This document shows, one piece after another, positions 23,553-34,466 of a DNA stretch of 64,000 nucleotides. The translations under genes and the position numbers were made by a program. The notes below the pieces were generated by a model, which was not told the DNA's origin, did no database searches, and was given only the letters and a program-made list of their open reading frames with translations. How positions within the stretch are numbered: the first letter of the stretch is position 1; each line of letters opens with the position of its first letter. The stretch comes from Jackrogersella multiformis (Eukaryota > Ascomycota > Sordariomycetes > Xylariales > Hypoxylaceae): positions 1,984,001 through 2,048,000 of the forward strand of contig CADCXD010000001.1 in NCBI GenBank assembly GCA_902806575.1, written 5' to 3'.

Positions 23553-23840
23553 ACCCTAGCAATCGTCGTCGCCCTGTTGCACTTAAGCAGCTTTATCGTT
23601 GCCTCGGCGGCCACCGCAAGCCTTACCTCCGAGCCGACCTTTCCGACCCTGGCCCCGGAGGTCGCCACGACCAGCCGCGCGCCGGCGACGGGGACGGACA
23701 CAACGACCTCCGAGGCGGTGCCTACGCCGTCGATGCCGATCCCCGAGGGGAGTGACGATCTCCGCTTTACTCCCACGCTTACCGCGACTTCGAAATTCCA
23801 CACGGTGACGAGGAGGGCCAGCTCTTCTGAGGCTTGTTAG
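23553..23840 (+). pseudogene. Small secreted-type Ser/Thr-rich ORF whose ATG is followed at once by a stop
   Basis: An open frame of 95 codons begins LAIVVALLHLSSFIVASAAT, which looks like the core of a signal peptide ending at an A-x-A site. It continues as a Thr/Pro/Ser-rich chain (TSEPTFPTLAPEVATTSR), like small fungal cell-wall or secreted proteins. The only nearby in-frame ATG (23547-23549) is directly followed by TGA (23550-23552), so it cannot start the frame as read. Either the gene is dead by a codon-2 nonsense change, starts at a non-ATG codon, has an unseen upstream exon (a TAG acceptor-like site ends near 23559), or the sequence has an error there. Family not recognised. Confidence 0.4.
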
Positions 23841-24349
23841 TCAAAGTACCTATGCCTGCCAACTAGCAGATGTGTCTGGGCCGCCAAGAGTTTGTCTCCT
23901 GCTGAGACGTGTCGGTGGCCGTGGGAACTGGCTCGACACCTGCGCGACTCGTTAGGCACTCTTCGTTATTAAGACTTCTAGATTTATGTGTCTGTGTCTG
24001 CTAGAACAGTGTGGGCACTTCAAGTTGTCAAAGAGATTTTATGATGTTGTTTTTATCAAGCTTGTACATTTATAATATCTGTAAGTTCTTCCTGGCCCGT
24101 GCCGTCTTTGCTAATAGGCTTCCTGAAAGCCTTTAACTGGTTATGAATAGCTAGACGGATATGAACCAGCACAATCTTCCCCCTATGTAGCAAATTATGC
24201 AAGCTCTCGGTGATGAAGCCCAGGAACTAATACAGCTCGCCATAATCTCGGAGCTTAGAAATTTCCACTCTTAACAGAACACCAATTGGGCAGCCAGCTA
24301 CCTCTGCGACGCCTCGCATTGGCAAAGGTTGTAGAGTTCCTGTCCCCGT
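23841..24349. other. Intergenic region, no gene seen
   Basis: 3' flank of the secreted-type ORF and of the convergent MutL-family gene. Nothing recognised. Confidence 0.5.
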
Positions 24350-27148
24350 CTAAGCACCAGTTGTATTCCCTTTGCCTTTCAATAAAGAGCAGAGACCGAT
24401 TTCCAGCGTAGCCTCTTCGCAATTAGCCGTGCCATTTTGTCGGTGGAGCAATAATTTCAAGCGTTGTTCGACGTAGCGGCCTGTGTCAAGGTCCATCTCA
24501 AGGCCGTTCTTAACGACCCCCTTTTCCACGTATCTGTCGTAAGTCACACCTCGTTTCATGAAGGTAACCAAGGTTTCGATATTCAGCACCTCAACCAAGA
24601 CTATGGAATGGATCTGGTCGTCAGATGGGACATTCTCCAACGGCAAGAGAGAACTTTTCATCCGTCTGATTTTCTTCGTCTTTCCATTTTTCTCATCTGC
24701 AGCCATGGACTTCTGTCGACGTAAGAGGTATGCTCTAGGGTCACACTCAGGCAGTGTTGTTTTTATAGGCTCTTTTATCCTTGAAGAATCAGTCTCATCC
24801 TGGACATGATTAACATGCACCTGGGTAAATGGCTGATCTTGACGATCTGGGTGGGTGTGACCTTGATGTGACTTCTGCTTGCAGGTGTGCTCCTTTTTCT
24901 GCGAAAGCTGGCGGTTGAGACTTCGTCTAGCTGCTACCACCATCTGTTCAAGACCACCCCCTCTGTGTGGTTCCTGATCTTGTACGTCTTGGTGATAAAT
25001 TTCGCCGCTGTCTTCTTCTAGTCGGCGCTTCTTATGATTTCCTCTGGCACCCTTGAAAGATATCGTTGTCTGCTTCATGCCATCCAAAGTTGGCCCATGC
25101 TCAGCGTTGATTTCGTAATCGTTGCTCGGTGCGGCTCGCTCTGCGGACGAAGGCGGTGACCAGGGAGGGTAATCACGGCGACGTCGGTGACCTACAGATG
25201 TGGTAATCGCAGTGTTATCCATTACTTTCTGCGAGGCTACCGCGAGTGGGCTTGACACTGGGCTACGATATGGGCCTCCTGGGACTCTAGATCGTAATTG
25301 GTGGGTGCTGTCCCGTGAGTATAAGTATCGCTTGCTTGGTGGGACATCAAGGTCTCGAGGTGCTGCTGCCGTGTGACGAAGGATAGGCGGATCCGGGGTC
25401 ATGGGTGGTTCAAATCCTGGCAGTTGTGAGCTATCCTCCTGTACTGGATCATATATAGCCTGTTCCCTCATATTCCTGTTGGTTGTGTTCATCTTAGCGA
25501 GTAGCCATGGATTTACATCTGGCGGAGCTGAGTATTCCACGATATCCGGTCTTTCTTGAAGACGAGACAGTGACTGACTTGGAAGTGGATGTTTCTTCCG
25601 AGAATGATCACGACTATATTCATTGAAATCTGTGGACATGTCAACTTTGTGTCCAGTATATCTGGGATTTGATGTTATAGTCTTGAGGTTTGGAGCTTCT
25701 GTAGGTACAGAATCAGCCTGGGAGGTAAATATCCGTCCATTTACTGGTGTGAACCCAGCAGTGATTTGACTAGAATCTTGTTTCTTTGCCCCCTGCAATC
25801 GAACAGGTAGAGGTTGGTGAGCTATATGTGGTTGTTGCTCTTGACCATATGCTGCAAGCGTTGGTTGTGAGATGACTTGGTCACGAGTCTGTAATGAGGG
25901 ACAGCCGTCTCTTCTATCTTGGGAATTGGTCTCATCCTGGGACTGTCTGGATGGTGATTCCTGAGCTTCCGGGCCGCCTATTGTATCTGACATAGAACCA
26001 TGTTCGGCTAGTACCCGGGGGACCAGGCCGCTGACTGCGGGTATCCCATATACGCCTTTACACAAGTCTTCAAACCCATTCAGCACTGCCTTTTCATCGG
26101 AGAACAAGACGTCATCTTTAGACGGTTCTATATTTACATCGTAGCTTCCGGGAGGGCACTTGATATTCAGTCTAATAAAGCAGTCTTTGGGTGTAGCGGC
26201 CGAGGAACTCTGTCGAGAAGCAGTCTTAATGTACTCAGCGTAGATGCCGAATAGCTTCTTCATGGTGCCACTTTTGGCCGCGATAGGACGACCGTCGACA
26301 GAGAAATAACGTTGCTTTGGAACTTTAGAAGGATCCGAACCTAGTTTCAATATGAAGGCTTCGAACACGTAGCGGCCATCTGGGAGAGAGCCCTGGTATT
26401 CAACAGAAGCATTATCCTCGCTAGATTGACAATTTACTTCAAATATTTTCTCGAAGCAATGAGTCGCGAGCTCTGCTCCAAACAGCTGAATGGCTGCCTC
26501 CCTTGCGCTTGCTTCGGGTTTTGGCGAGTAAGACCAATTCTGCTTCGGCGACCGTAAGCCTTTGAATGAGAGCTTGAGTTGAGGTCTCGCCATAGCATAA
26601 GAGCGGAGAAGCTCTCGGATCTTGTCTATTGTTTTCGTTGACTCCTTGATGGCTACTTGCTCCCGAACCGGCAGTCTACCGAATAAACCGGCGATACTTA
26701 CTGTTGTTCCAACCGGTGCTGAAGTGGGCTGTTGCCCAGATACACCTCCTGTGCCTGGTAGAATATGAAGGATAGCTGCAACTGGCTCCGAGGTAATCTT
26801 TGTAGTGACCGTGACTTGAGCCAAGGAATTCGCGCTGGCTAATGCCTCGCCACGAAACCCTAGAGTCTTGCTAGAGTGAGTTCTCAGCTCCTCGAAGCTT
26901 CTGAGTTTGCTTGTATGACCCCATCTCCCTAGAGAATCGTAGTCATCTGGGTGAATACCGATGCCATTGTCTCGGACTTCGATCTTCTTGACAGTGTCCG
27001 CGGATATTATGACTTCAACTGAAGAAGCCTTGGCATCTATAGAATTATCAAGTAGTTCCTTGACTAGAGTGACTGGCGTTGTAATAACTAGAGGAGAGCC
27101 CAAGAGTCGGGTTGTAGATTCCGGTAAACGAGAGATACTAGAAGACAT
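24350..27148 (-). CDS. MLH2: MutL-family mismatch-repair protein Mlh2 (orthologue of human PMS1)
   Basis: A single exon encodes 932 residues. The N-terminal GHKL ATPase is clear: KELLDNSIDA (residues 30-39; Glu31 and Asn35 match the catalytic Glu and Mg-binding Asn of MutL), RDNGIGI (59-65) and TLGFRGEALAS (95-105). The transducer domain follows with QRYFSVDGRPIA and a lysine in the expected loop. The usual QIAAGEV at the start is replaced by TTRLLGSPLVITTPVTLVKE, the divergent form seen in human PMS1, which points to Mlh2 rather than Mlh1, Pms1 or Mlh3. The middle is a long unstructured linker. No DQHA-x2-E-x4-E endonuclease motif is visible in the C-terminus, as expected for Mlh2, an accessory partner of Mlh1 that affects gene-conversion tract length in yeast. 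It is divergent from RIB4. Confidence 0.88.
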   Translation of the reverse strand: MSSSISRLPESTTRLLGSPLVITTPVTLVKELLDNSIDAKASSVEVIISADTVKKIEVRDNGIGIHPDDYDSLGRWGHTSKLRSFEELRTHSSKTLGFRGEALASANSLAQVTVTTKITSEPVAAILHILPGTGGVSGQQPTSAPVGTTVSIAGLFGRLPVREQVAIKESTKTIDKIRELLRSYAMARPQLKLSFKGLRSPKQNWSYSPKPEASAREAAIQLFGAELATHCFEKIFEVNCQSSEDNASVEYQGSLPDGRYVFEAFILKLGSDPSKVPKQRYFSVDGRPIAAKSGTMKKLFGIYAEYIKTASRQSSSAATPKDCFIRLNIKCPPGSYDVNIEPSKDDVLFSDEKAVLNGFEDLCKGVYGIPAVSGLVPRVLAEHGSMSDTIGGPEAQESPSRQSQDETNSQDRRDGCPSLQTRDQVISQPTLAAYGQEQQPHIAHQPLPVRLQGAKKQDSSQITAGFTPVNGRIFTSQADSVPTEAPNLKTITSNPRYTGHKVDMSTDFNEYSRDHSRKKHPLPSQSLSRLQERPDIVEYSAPPDVNPWLLAKMNTTNRNMREQAIYDPVQEDSSQLPGFEPPMTPDPPILRHTAAAPRDLDVPPSKRYLYSRDSTHQLRSRVPGGPYRSPVSSPLAVASQKVMDNTAITTSVGHRRRRDYPPWSPPSSAERAAPSNDYEINAEHGPTLDGMKQTTISFKGARGNHKKRRLEEDSGEIYHQDVQDQEPHRGGGLEQMVVAARRSLNRQLSQKKEHTCKQKSHQGHTHPDRQDQPFTQVHVNHVQDETDSSRIKEPIKTTLPECDPRAYLLRRQKSMAADEKNGKTKKIRRMKSSLLPLENVPSDDQIHSIVLVEVLNIETLVTFMKRGVTYDRYVEKGVVKNGLEMDLDTGRYVEQRLKLLLHRQNGTANCEEATLEIGLCSLLKGKGNTTGA

Positions 27149-27934
27149 GGTGAATACCGAACTAAGCTGAAAGTATAATAGATTGGATCAGAGTTTTGCT
27201 ATAATACATCTTATAGTCTAAGAAGGCTCAATGAGGTTTGTATATAAATGTTTTGTTTTGTTGAAGAGCCTAGAAGTCTTAAGAGAATCCGGTGGGTAGC
27301 AGAAGCTGCCACCTTCCATCATGTCGTCCATTGGAGTTGCCTTGCTTTAGATGATTAATTGAGTTATGATGGAGACTTCATCATGTTCGTCCTACCTGGC
27401 CCAATCCTTCTTGCCTCCGAATAACTGACGTCCCTACCTCATATGGTCCTAATAATAAGGTTGAACATCTAGGTTAGATACCTAGGAAAGTTAAAGCAGT
27501 TACGCGTCAGGTGACGAGCACATTATACACCTAGGTGCCGTAAGAGGCTAAGACCGGCCGGCCATCCCTGTCCGGGACTTGCGTCATGCCCCTCTGCGTT
27601 CGCTCAGCCCACTTTTGCGTACCACCATCCACTGTCCGCCGTAGCACCGGGGCACAATACCTACCTCCACACCTTCATACCTCCATACATTACTTCGTAC
27701 ACAAGCTTCCGTCTCACCCATCGAGAGCAGTTCCGTACCTATTCCCCCCTCCCGCCAGCATTCCTAACCACTCAATTGCCCTTCGATTGGCGACGGCGGC
27801 ACGGCACATGTCCTCCTGACAAACCGCTCACCAAACTCCACCGTTACCCTAACCTACCTACATAGTAACTAGCAGCGAACCCCTCCAACCACTCCTCCAC
27901 TCCCCGTCCCGCCCACCCCAATACGGAATATAAG
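27149..27934. promoter_or_regulatory. Divergent promoter region between Mlh2 and RIB4
   Basis: 786 bp between head-to-head genes. The RIB4 side (27590-27930) is C-rich and CCTA/CCAC-rich, a typical pyrimidine-rich fungal leader. An ACCTAGG repeat sits near 27478-27484. No gene seen. Confidence 0.5.
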
Positions 27935-28675
27935 ATGGCGCACTCGCTCAAGGGCCCGACGCCGCAGGAGCACGACGGCAGCGGTCTGCGCATCGGGATC
28001 GTGCACGCGCGCTGGAACACCACCATCATCGAGCCGCTGGTCAAGGGCACCAAGGACAAGCTGCTGGCCCTCGGCGTCAAGGAGTCCAACATCGTCGTGC
28101 AGTCCGTGCCGGGGTCGTGGGAGCTGCCCATCGCCGTGCAGCGGTAAACAGGCCTTCCTCTCTCTCCGCAGCCCCTCTCTACTACCTCTCTACCTACCTT
28201 CCTGCCTGCCTGCCTACCCACCTTCTCCTCGCCGACCCGAGCTAACTAGCCAATGCCAACGCTAACCCGCCTCTCCCCTCCCCGCAGCATGTACGCCGCC
28301 TCGCAGATCCAGCAGTCGAGCAGCGGGTCGGCGTCGGCGGGCGACCTCCTCGGGGGCTCGACGACGGACCTGTCGTCGCTGGCCGCGTCGTCGCAGCAGC
28401 CCTTCGACGCCATCGTGGCCATCGGCGTGCTGATCAAGGGCGAGACCATGCACTTCGAGTACATCGCCGACGCCGTCTCGCACGGCCTCATGCGCGTCGG
28501 CCTGGACCTGGGCATCCCTGTCGTCTTCGGCGTCCTCACCGTCCTCGACGAGCCGCAGGCCCAGGCCCGCGCCGGCCTGACCCCCGGCGGCCACAACCAC
28601 GGCGAGGACTGGGGCTCCGCCGCCGTTGAGCTCGGCGTCAAGCGCGGCGCCTGGGCTCGGGGCAAGATCGAGTAA
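27935..28675 (+). CDS. RIB4: 6,7-dimethyl-8-ribityllumazine synthase
   Basis: Exons 27935-28143 and 28288-28675 encode 198 residues. The 144 bp intron (GTAAAC...CCGCAG, with CTAAC strings before the end) splits CG|C in phase. The enzyme joins 5-amino-6-ribitylamino-uracil with dihydroxybutanone phosphate, the penultimate step of riboflavin synthesis. Family motifs: RIGIVHARWNTTIIEPL (substrate aromatic residue), VPGSWELPIA (normally VPGAFELP), AIGVLIKGETMHFEYIADAV with the catalytic-region His, and PVVFGVLTVLDEPQAQAR. Between the Met-Tyr-Ala-Ala-Ser-Gln helix and the next strand lies a Ser/Gly-rich insert (about residues 79-104), longer than in bacterial enzymes. Both exons are strongly GC-rich, generating spurious minus-strand open frames. 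Confidence 0.95.
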
Positions 28676-29447
28676 AAAGGCATTAGCTAGTTAGTGAACT
28701 GAAAGACGAACAAAAAAAACCTATCTCGGGAGAACGAAAGAAAAAAAAGGAAAATAAGAGAAAGGGAGAGAAAACTCAAATACTGGGGGTGCTGAGTGCT
28801 TGGGTTTGGCTTTACTGGGCGGCTTACCAGGAGGACCTCTACTCGTTAATAGTCTAGCTACCTACCTAGATACATAGGTACGAAAATGTCCATATTAGCC
28901 AGACTGGTAGCCTATTTTCCCAAGGCTCTGAATGAAAGCCGACACGCTGAATTTACCCTGGCATAAACAAATCCGGTGCCTTCTTTCCTCATCTGGCTCG
29001 GATAAATTACACATCAATTAGAAATATTTCCATGATGATGGGTGGATAAAGTATTAGATTACTGGTAGGTATATAGGCTGTCTATCATGAGTCGTCCCGT
29101 CACGAATTCCAGACGCGCCCCCAAGTCCATCCCGCAGATCTCTTTTTCTAAATGGCAGGTCTTTCTCTCATCCCCAAAGCTGAGTCTTATCTTTCTGATC
29201 AATCCAGATGCGCCCATCCCCATCTCCAACCACATGTTCAAAACTATGTGATCTCGAAATATACAATCCAAACCATCCTCTGCCCGAAGAAACCTCTCAA
29301 TATTAGGCGGAAAAGGTGTTGAGGGAAAGAAACATTGCTTGGAGTCTAAACAATGAGGAATACCTTTTTGTTGCTCCTTGCACATGTTCCCGTTTTGTGT
29401 AGCCGAATATAATTATGCTATAGCCCGGTGGAATACACATGCGTCCT
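28676..29447. other. 3' flanks of convergent genes, no gene seen
   Basis: Purine-rich run with several poly-A tracts just after RIB4 (28700-28770), a CCTACCTAGATACATAGGTA repeat at 28860-28879, then the 3' flank of the minus-strand gene. No supported frame. Confidence 0.5.
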
Positions 29448-32352
29448 TTAGTTGATGAATGCTCCGATATCATTACCAAACTCCTTCTTGGACCGCCAAA
29501 TGCTCTTTTTCTTCTCCCTCTTCGCTTTCATCGCTTCCCATCCTTGTTCGTCGTCGTCATCGTCTTCCTTGGCCACTGACGACACCTTTATTCCGCTTTG
29601 GAGTTTTGAGTGCAGAGTTGGCAAAGCGCTAGACATGCTAGACGTTCTGCCATGATCAAGCATGGTAATACTGGAGACCGGTCGGTAACGCCCAGGTAGC
29701 CCGATGTTGCTGCGCTCCGAAGGTGCAATCGATGGCGCATAACCTGCACCCTGGGCACGTATCGAGGGAGCATAACCATTGTTCGGAGGCTGAAGCCAGG
29801 ACGCTGAACTCGGTTGAACCATGCTCATCGTCCGCGATTCACTCCGCGGCAGCTCTAGGTTCATCATCCCGTTACCCATATTATTTCTCATCATATCGCC
29901 CATGTAAGAATTCCGTGAAAAGTCTCCCATAGATCCCATAGACTGCGATGGCGTGTGTCCTTGGGGCCGTAACTGTCCTTGCATTTGCTCTTGTCCTTGG
30001 CCTTGAGCGCCCATCATTTGCATAAATTGCATCTGCATTTGCATGAACTGTTGCATCTGCTGCGTCATCTGGATTTGCGCTTGGTCACCAGGAGTCAGCA
30101 TTGGGTTGGGCATCTGCGGCATACCCATCGGGTACATCATCTGAGAAGGAATGCCGTTCATATGGTCAAAACCTCCGTTCGTCGGCATCCCGTTCGCATG
30201 CATGTTTAGGTTCATCGCGTGGTCGATGGCTGGGCTACCACGTCGCATTGCTCTCGACCGCTCTTCGTTGGCAATCACGCCGACCAAGCCCCCAGTAGGT
30301 AGTGCGGGAGGCATTGGCCGGTTGGCAGCAGCGCCCCCTCCTAGGGCAAACGATTCCCTCGGAGGTTGGTTGATCAAGCCAGCACCAAGATATGGATCTT
30401 GGGGTAATTTTCGAGCAAATGGCGGCAGGCGCCCCCCGTTAGCTCCACTGCTTTCCCCCACGATAGATCCCGGCCCAGAGACATAAGAAGGTTGTGCGAC
30501 AGTAGCTCGCATGTTGGGGTTAGACGACATAGAAGTAAGCCGTGTCGGCGGTCGATTCCTGTTAGGAAATCCGTGCGCCGCAAGAATTGCTAGCGGCACT
30601 TCTTCATCCGACTCCGAGCCATCCGAAGGGGGGGACGGAGACACGCCTTTGCTAGGACCATCGTTGAGTACCAGGTTCGGCGTACTCATTGATATCGCGA
30701 TGCTAGGACGAGAGGCATGGCCGCTCGTATTGGCGTTGGCATTCGCGGACTCGCCAGTCACCTTCATCATTTGCTGCCGATAAACTGTCATGTGGGCCTC
30801 TTGCTTCTTCCTTTGCTTGGCAAGCTGTCTCGTTTTCTCCCGTTCATCCTCATCGTCGTCGTAATTATCTTCCTCCTCCTTGTCTGAGTCCTTATCATCG
30901 ACTAACCCCTCAATCTCCTCTCGAGCTTTATCCTGGCGATATTTCTCAAACTCTGCAGGGGTCATGACTTTATTCTGCGGCTGGGTGTGAGAGCGACCAC
31001 CTAGTCTGGAAGAAAACCTGGGACGGCTGATGGTTCTATCAAACATGTTATCATCGTCGGCCTTGCTGTCAAATCGGGACGACTTCGAATACGACTCAGT
31101 GAGGTTAGACCTCAAATCTGAAATACTGTCTTCGTCCCTCCTATAGCGGCTAGAGCCGCCACTAGGACCCGATGCTCCGTTGGACAAGTACTGGGTAGCG
31201 GCAATCGAATCCCTCAAAAGCGTTGTGTCCTCGTCATCTTCATCCGATCGTCGCCGCTCTAGAGGAATGGTGTGGTGCCTCGGAACGGGAGGCGGCGGGA
31301 ACTCGCTAGCGGCGGGAGGGGAGGTTAAGGTTCGGCCAGAGGTCAACAGCCCATCATTCGAATGCTGGCTATTCCAGGAATGTTGCGGGGGTTCCACAGG
31401 AGCAGTATTATCGAGATGAAGCGGAGAAGGCTGACTAATTCGATTTCCCAGCAAGTTACGATCTTTCAACGTGGCAACGCTTGAACGTTTATCGAATTTA
31501 AGCATGCTGCTTAGATCACCCCCTAAATCCAACATGAAATCCCTGTTCTCAACCTGGGGAGGTGTCGCGGTGCTGGAGGTCGAGGCTGTCTCGGCTCGCG
31601 AGCGACCACGAGGAGTGCCGGGACTATATTCATCAGGCATCGACGGCATGGCGGGGATTGATTCCTCGGCTGGTATTGTTGGCAAATGCGTCTTCTTGTT
31701 GCCAAAAGAGAATGTCCTCCCTGCCTGCTTGAGGAAGCCGCCGGCATTCTTATGCGACGGTGGAACGGGACCGTCAGCCATCGAGGTATGCTTTCTTCCG
31801 GTATTCCGCCAGTCGTCCTGGGATGGATAATCGGTTGAGGAAGGGGCTGTAGATGCGTTGCTGTGACGAGAAGAATTATCGGAGGCGGTCTTGGTGGTGT
31901 TGGAACTTCCACTACCACTAGTGAGATCAGTTAAAATTGCACAACGCTAGGGAGTAGCCTAATATATAAGCATGCGGATGTCTGAGACAAATGCTGTGCG
32001 AACCGGGGGCGCAAAATTGATCCATTGGGCCCTCCTCGCCCGGACCAACTCTTGGCCTAGTAACAGGTGCAAAAATAGAAAAAGGAAAAGGGCGGAGAGA
32101 TTACCTAAGATGCACATACCGATTATTTTTCAAGCCCGCGAAAAGGTTGTCCTCCATTACAACATCTGGAATGTTGCTGGCCTTAGGGACGGCGCCCGTC
32201 ATCCTGGCCAACCTAGCACCGCCATCGAAGGATTTTCCGGTATTCACTTCCGATCGCTCGAGGACCCGAAATGAATGCTGCTCTGCTATCGGTCCATTTG
32301 GATCTTCTGCCGCGGTCGATTTCCGCCGAAAGGTGACTGGAAACCTAGGCAT
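29448..32352 (-). CDS. Conserved fungal low-complexity protein of unknown function
   Basis: Exons 32352-32120 and 31917-29448 encode 900 residues. The 202 bp intron starts GTATGT and ends CACTAG, splitting CG|T in phase. Exon 1 (MPRFPVTFRRKS..., HSFRVLERSEV, GKSFDGGARLARM) and the start of exon 2 (SGSSNTTKTASDNSSRHSN, GGFLKQAGRTFSFG) read as one conserved N-terminus, so starting at the ATG at 31781 would lose conserved sequence. The rest is Ser/Pro-rich. It has an acidic, probably coiled segment after MTPAEFEKYRQDKAREEIEG, a Met/Gln-rich block around residues 700-750 (QQMQQFMQMQMQFMQMMG), and a conserved-looking tail, EQGWEAMKAKREKKKSIWRS. No catalytic domain is visible. I recall similar N-termini in filamentous fungi but cannot name a function safely. 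Confidence 0.82.
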
Positions 32353-33898
32353 ATAGATTGACTCGCCTCAAGTTCTTCGGGTTTGCTGCAAACCCATAAA
32401 CGAGCTAAGATCTGACGGTTACAGATGTCGACCGGCTCGTGCGAGATCTCAGCTAATATGTAAGACAGCAAAAGGAATTACAATGCTAGATCGAGTTGTC
32501 GTCTCGAGGACTGCGTTAGAGCTTAGGCTCTGTTAAGTATCTGAATATGACGCGAGTAGGCGGGAAACTGCATGGTGAGGAGAAATACAAGTCAGCCGTG
32601 TTTTGTGGAAATGTAACCGCCCGTTCTCCTGGGTCCTGCTGTGATGGGATAGTCGGGAAACACTAGTCTTTAAACCCGAAATGCGTGATGATGATGCCTT
32701 GCTTTTTTTTCTTCTTTCCCTTACTCTTGGTTGGGAAGGATAATATGATGACAAGATAGACTTTATATGAAGGGGTAAAAAGGTTTACTACCCCGACCAA
32801 TCCAAAGTGACAGGTAAACCTTGTGGTAGGATGAAAATATCGAACCACTTTGTGTAAACTCCTCCACTTTGGAGACGCCCTTGCGATTTCGATTTCGACC
32901 TCGACTTCCTCTTTTCCCATCTGCCTAGTGCTTCAAATCAAGTAACCAGATTATTGTCACTTACATTGATGGAACAGTTAAAACACGGTAGACGAGTGCG
33001 GCTTGCTAGCAGAGAACGATAGCTTGCTGGGTTCGAGAGAACAGCGACGAAGCTTATTTATTAATATAGTACGTAAAGCTGCAGGAGAGCAGATTATGCG
33101 ATGCGATGGAGAAATGCGAATCGAGGAACCACTAGAGCTAATAGAACAGAAAGCGGACTGAACGATGGGACGGGAAAACAACGTTAGAAGAAAAAGCCCG
33201 TTGTTGATCACGGCCTGAACGTGGTTGGTCTTCCGAAACACAACTTGGTACTGTTGTGAGGCGGCCGAGCGAAAATGATCGAGGGGGGCACTCCGTGGTA
33301 TCAAGAATCAATGAGAGAATGCAGCGGTCAAGCAATATTATGATCCTAATACGTAGGCTAGATAGCACTACGATTTGGGAAAAGTTAAGGATGCTCAAAA
33401 AGTGGCTGGGATAGGCAAACGAGCGGATACAGAGGTGAAAGAATAGAGATGGAAAGAGAAGCACAAAAGATTAGGAAAAAAATACCACTAGGTAGGTATG
33501 AGAGTGTTCAATGACGAGGAGGTATGGTGTCAGTTAGGCGAGAGGCAGTAGCGAGACGTTATTTTCCTTCGTTCTCGCCAATGTTTAGGTACATAGTTCT
33601 TTCCCAATCACGGGCAAAAAAAACCTGGACCTGTAAGGCCTTGGCTTACCTACCTGCATACATACATAAATACACACATACATACGTACCTACATACCTA
33701 ACATACATCGATACCTTGTGTTTTGTATATTGGTATAGTTACTTTGGCATGAGATTGTGGAATCTATCCATACTAGACTCTATTTTTATGAGATGGTATG
33801 GAGCTTGGCTGGCAAGTTCCAGTTCTATTGTGACCTAAACCAACTAGCTTCTAAGTACACTAGTGTACCTAGGTACATAAAACGGTACATTAAATACC
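32353..33898. other. Upstream region of the low-complexity protein gene
   Basis: No gene with support. The minus strand from 32352 to about 33480 has the pyrimidine-rich look of a leader/promoter. ACCTA/ACAT tetranucleotide runs occur at 33643-33715 and TACCTAGGTAC at about 33864-33880. Confidence 0.45.
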
Positions 33899-34126
33899 TT
33901 GGTACAAAGGCTGCTTGCTAGGGGACTTCTTTTAGACAAAATCGGGCAGTCGATGGATGACGAGTGGGGTCATCAAGTCGCGCTAGCTTCATTTGATCAA
34001 TCATTGCACGATCAATTGTCTAGGGTACTTAAGGTATGGCCACAGCCAACGTTCTGGGCTCGCGGCAATCCAGATGACTGCTTGGAAAGAGTTGCTGAAC
34101 GGATAAGGAGGCATACTAACTCTTAA
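33899..34126 (+). other. Orphan ORF, possible gene fragment
   Basis: Seventy-five codons are open with protein-like composition (GQSMDDEWGHQVALASFDQS, then WPQPTFWARGNPDDCLERVA and a basic end), but the first codon is TTG and an in-frame TAA lies just upstream, with no ATG before residue 19. The composition (Trp, Asp, Arg, balanced Leu) is unlike the surrounding AT-rich DNA. It may be the last exon or a fragment of a decayed gene. Not recognised. Confidence 0.3.
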
Positions 34127-34365
34127 TAAGAAGGAAAAGGGCATCGAAGGGATGATTTGACCGCTACCTGCCAAATTACATTTGACGTTCGTTTAGATGA
34201 GTCTAGAATTTAAGATAATAATTGTGCAATAACGGCTTTAGAGCTAGGGAAACAAACGGTTACATTTTGAGTGCTTCGCCGTGATGAAATAGGAATTAGG
34301 AGCAAGTTCGAGCAGGCAAATCCTCTTTTCGAAGATCCCTTGGATCGTATGTATTATGTACTTTA

Positions 34366-34466
34366 TGTACCTAGTATACACTACTTAGGTACATAGGTAT
34401 ACTAGGTACCTACCTACCTAGGTAGGTACATATAAGTAGGGTAGGTAGGCTAGGTACCTAGGTAAT
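34366..34466. repeat. Dense TACCTAGGTA/TAGG palindromic repeat cluster
   Basis: About 100 bp made almost wholly of TAGG and CCTA units, including ACTAGGTACCTACCTACCTA and GGCTAGGTACCTAGGTAA. Able to fold on itself in several registers. Confidence 0.85.

Noticed and set aside
23600..23800. Overlapping Arg/Pro-rich frames on both strands around the secreted-type ORF
   Set aside because: GC-driven shadows of the Ser/Thr/Pro-rich frame.
28246..28683. Minus-strand open frames over RIB4 exon 2
   Set aside because: Antisense shadows of lumazine synthase; no motif.
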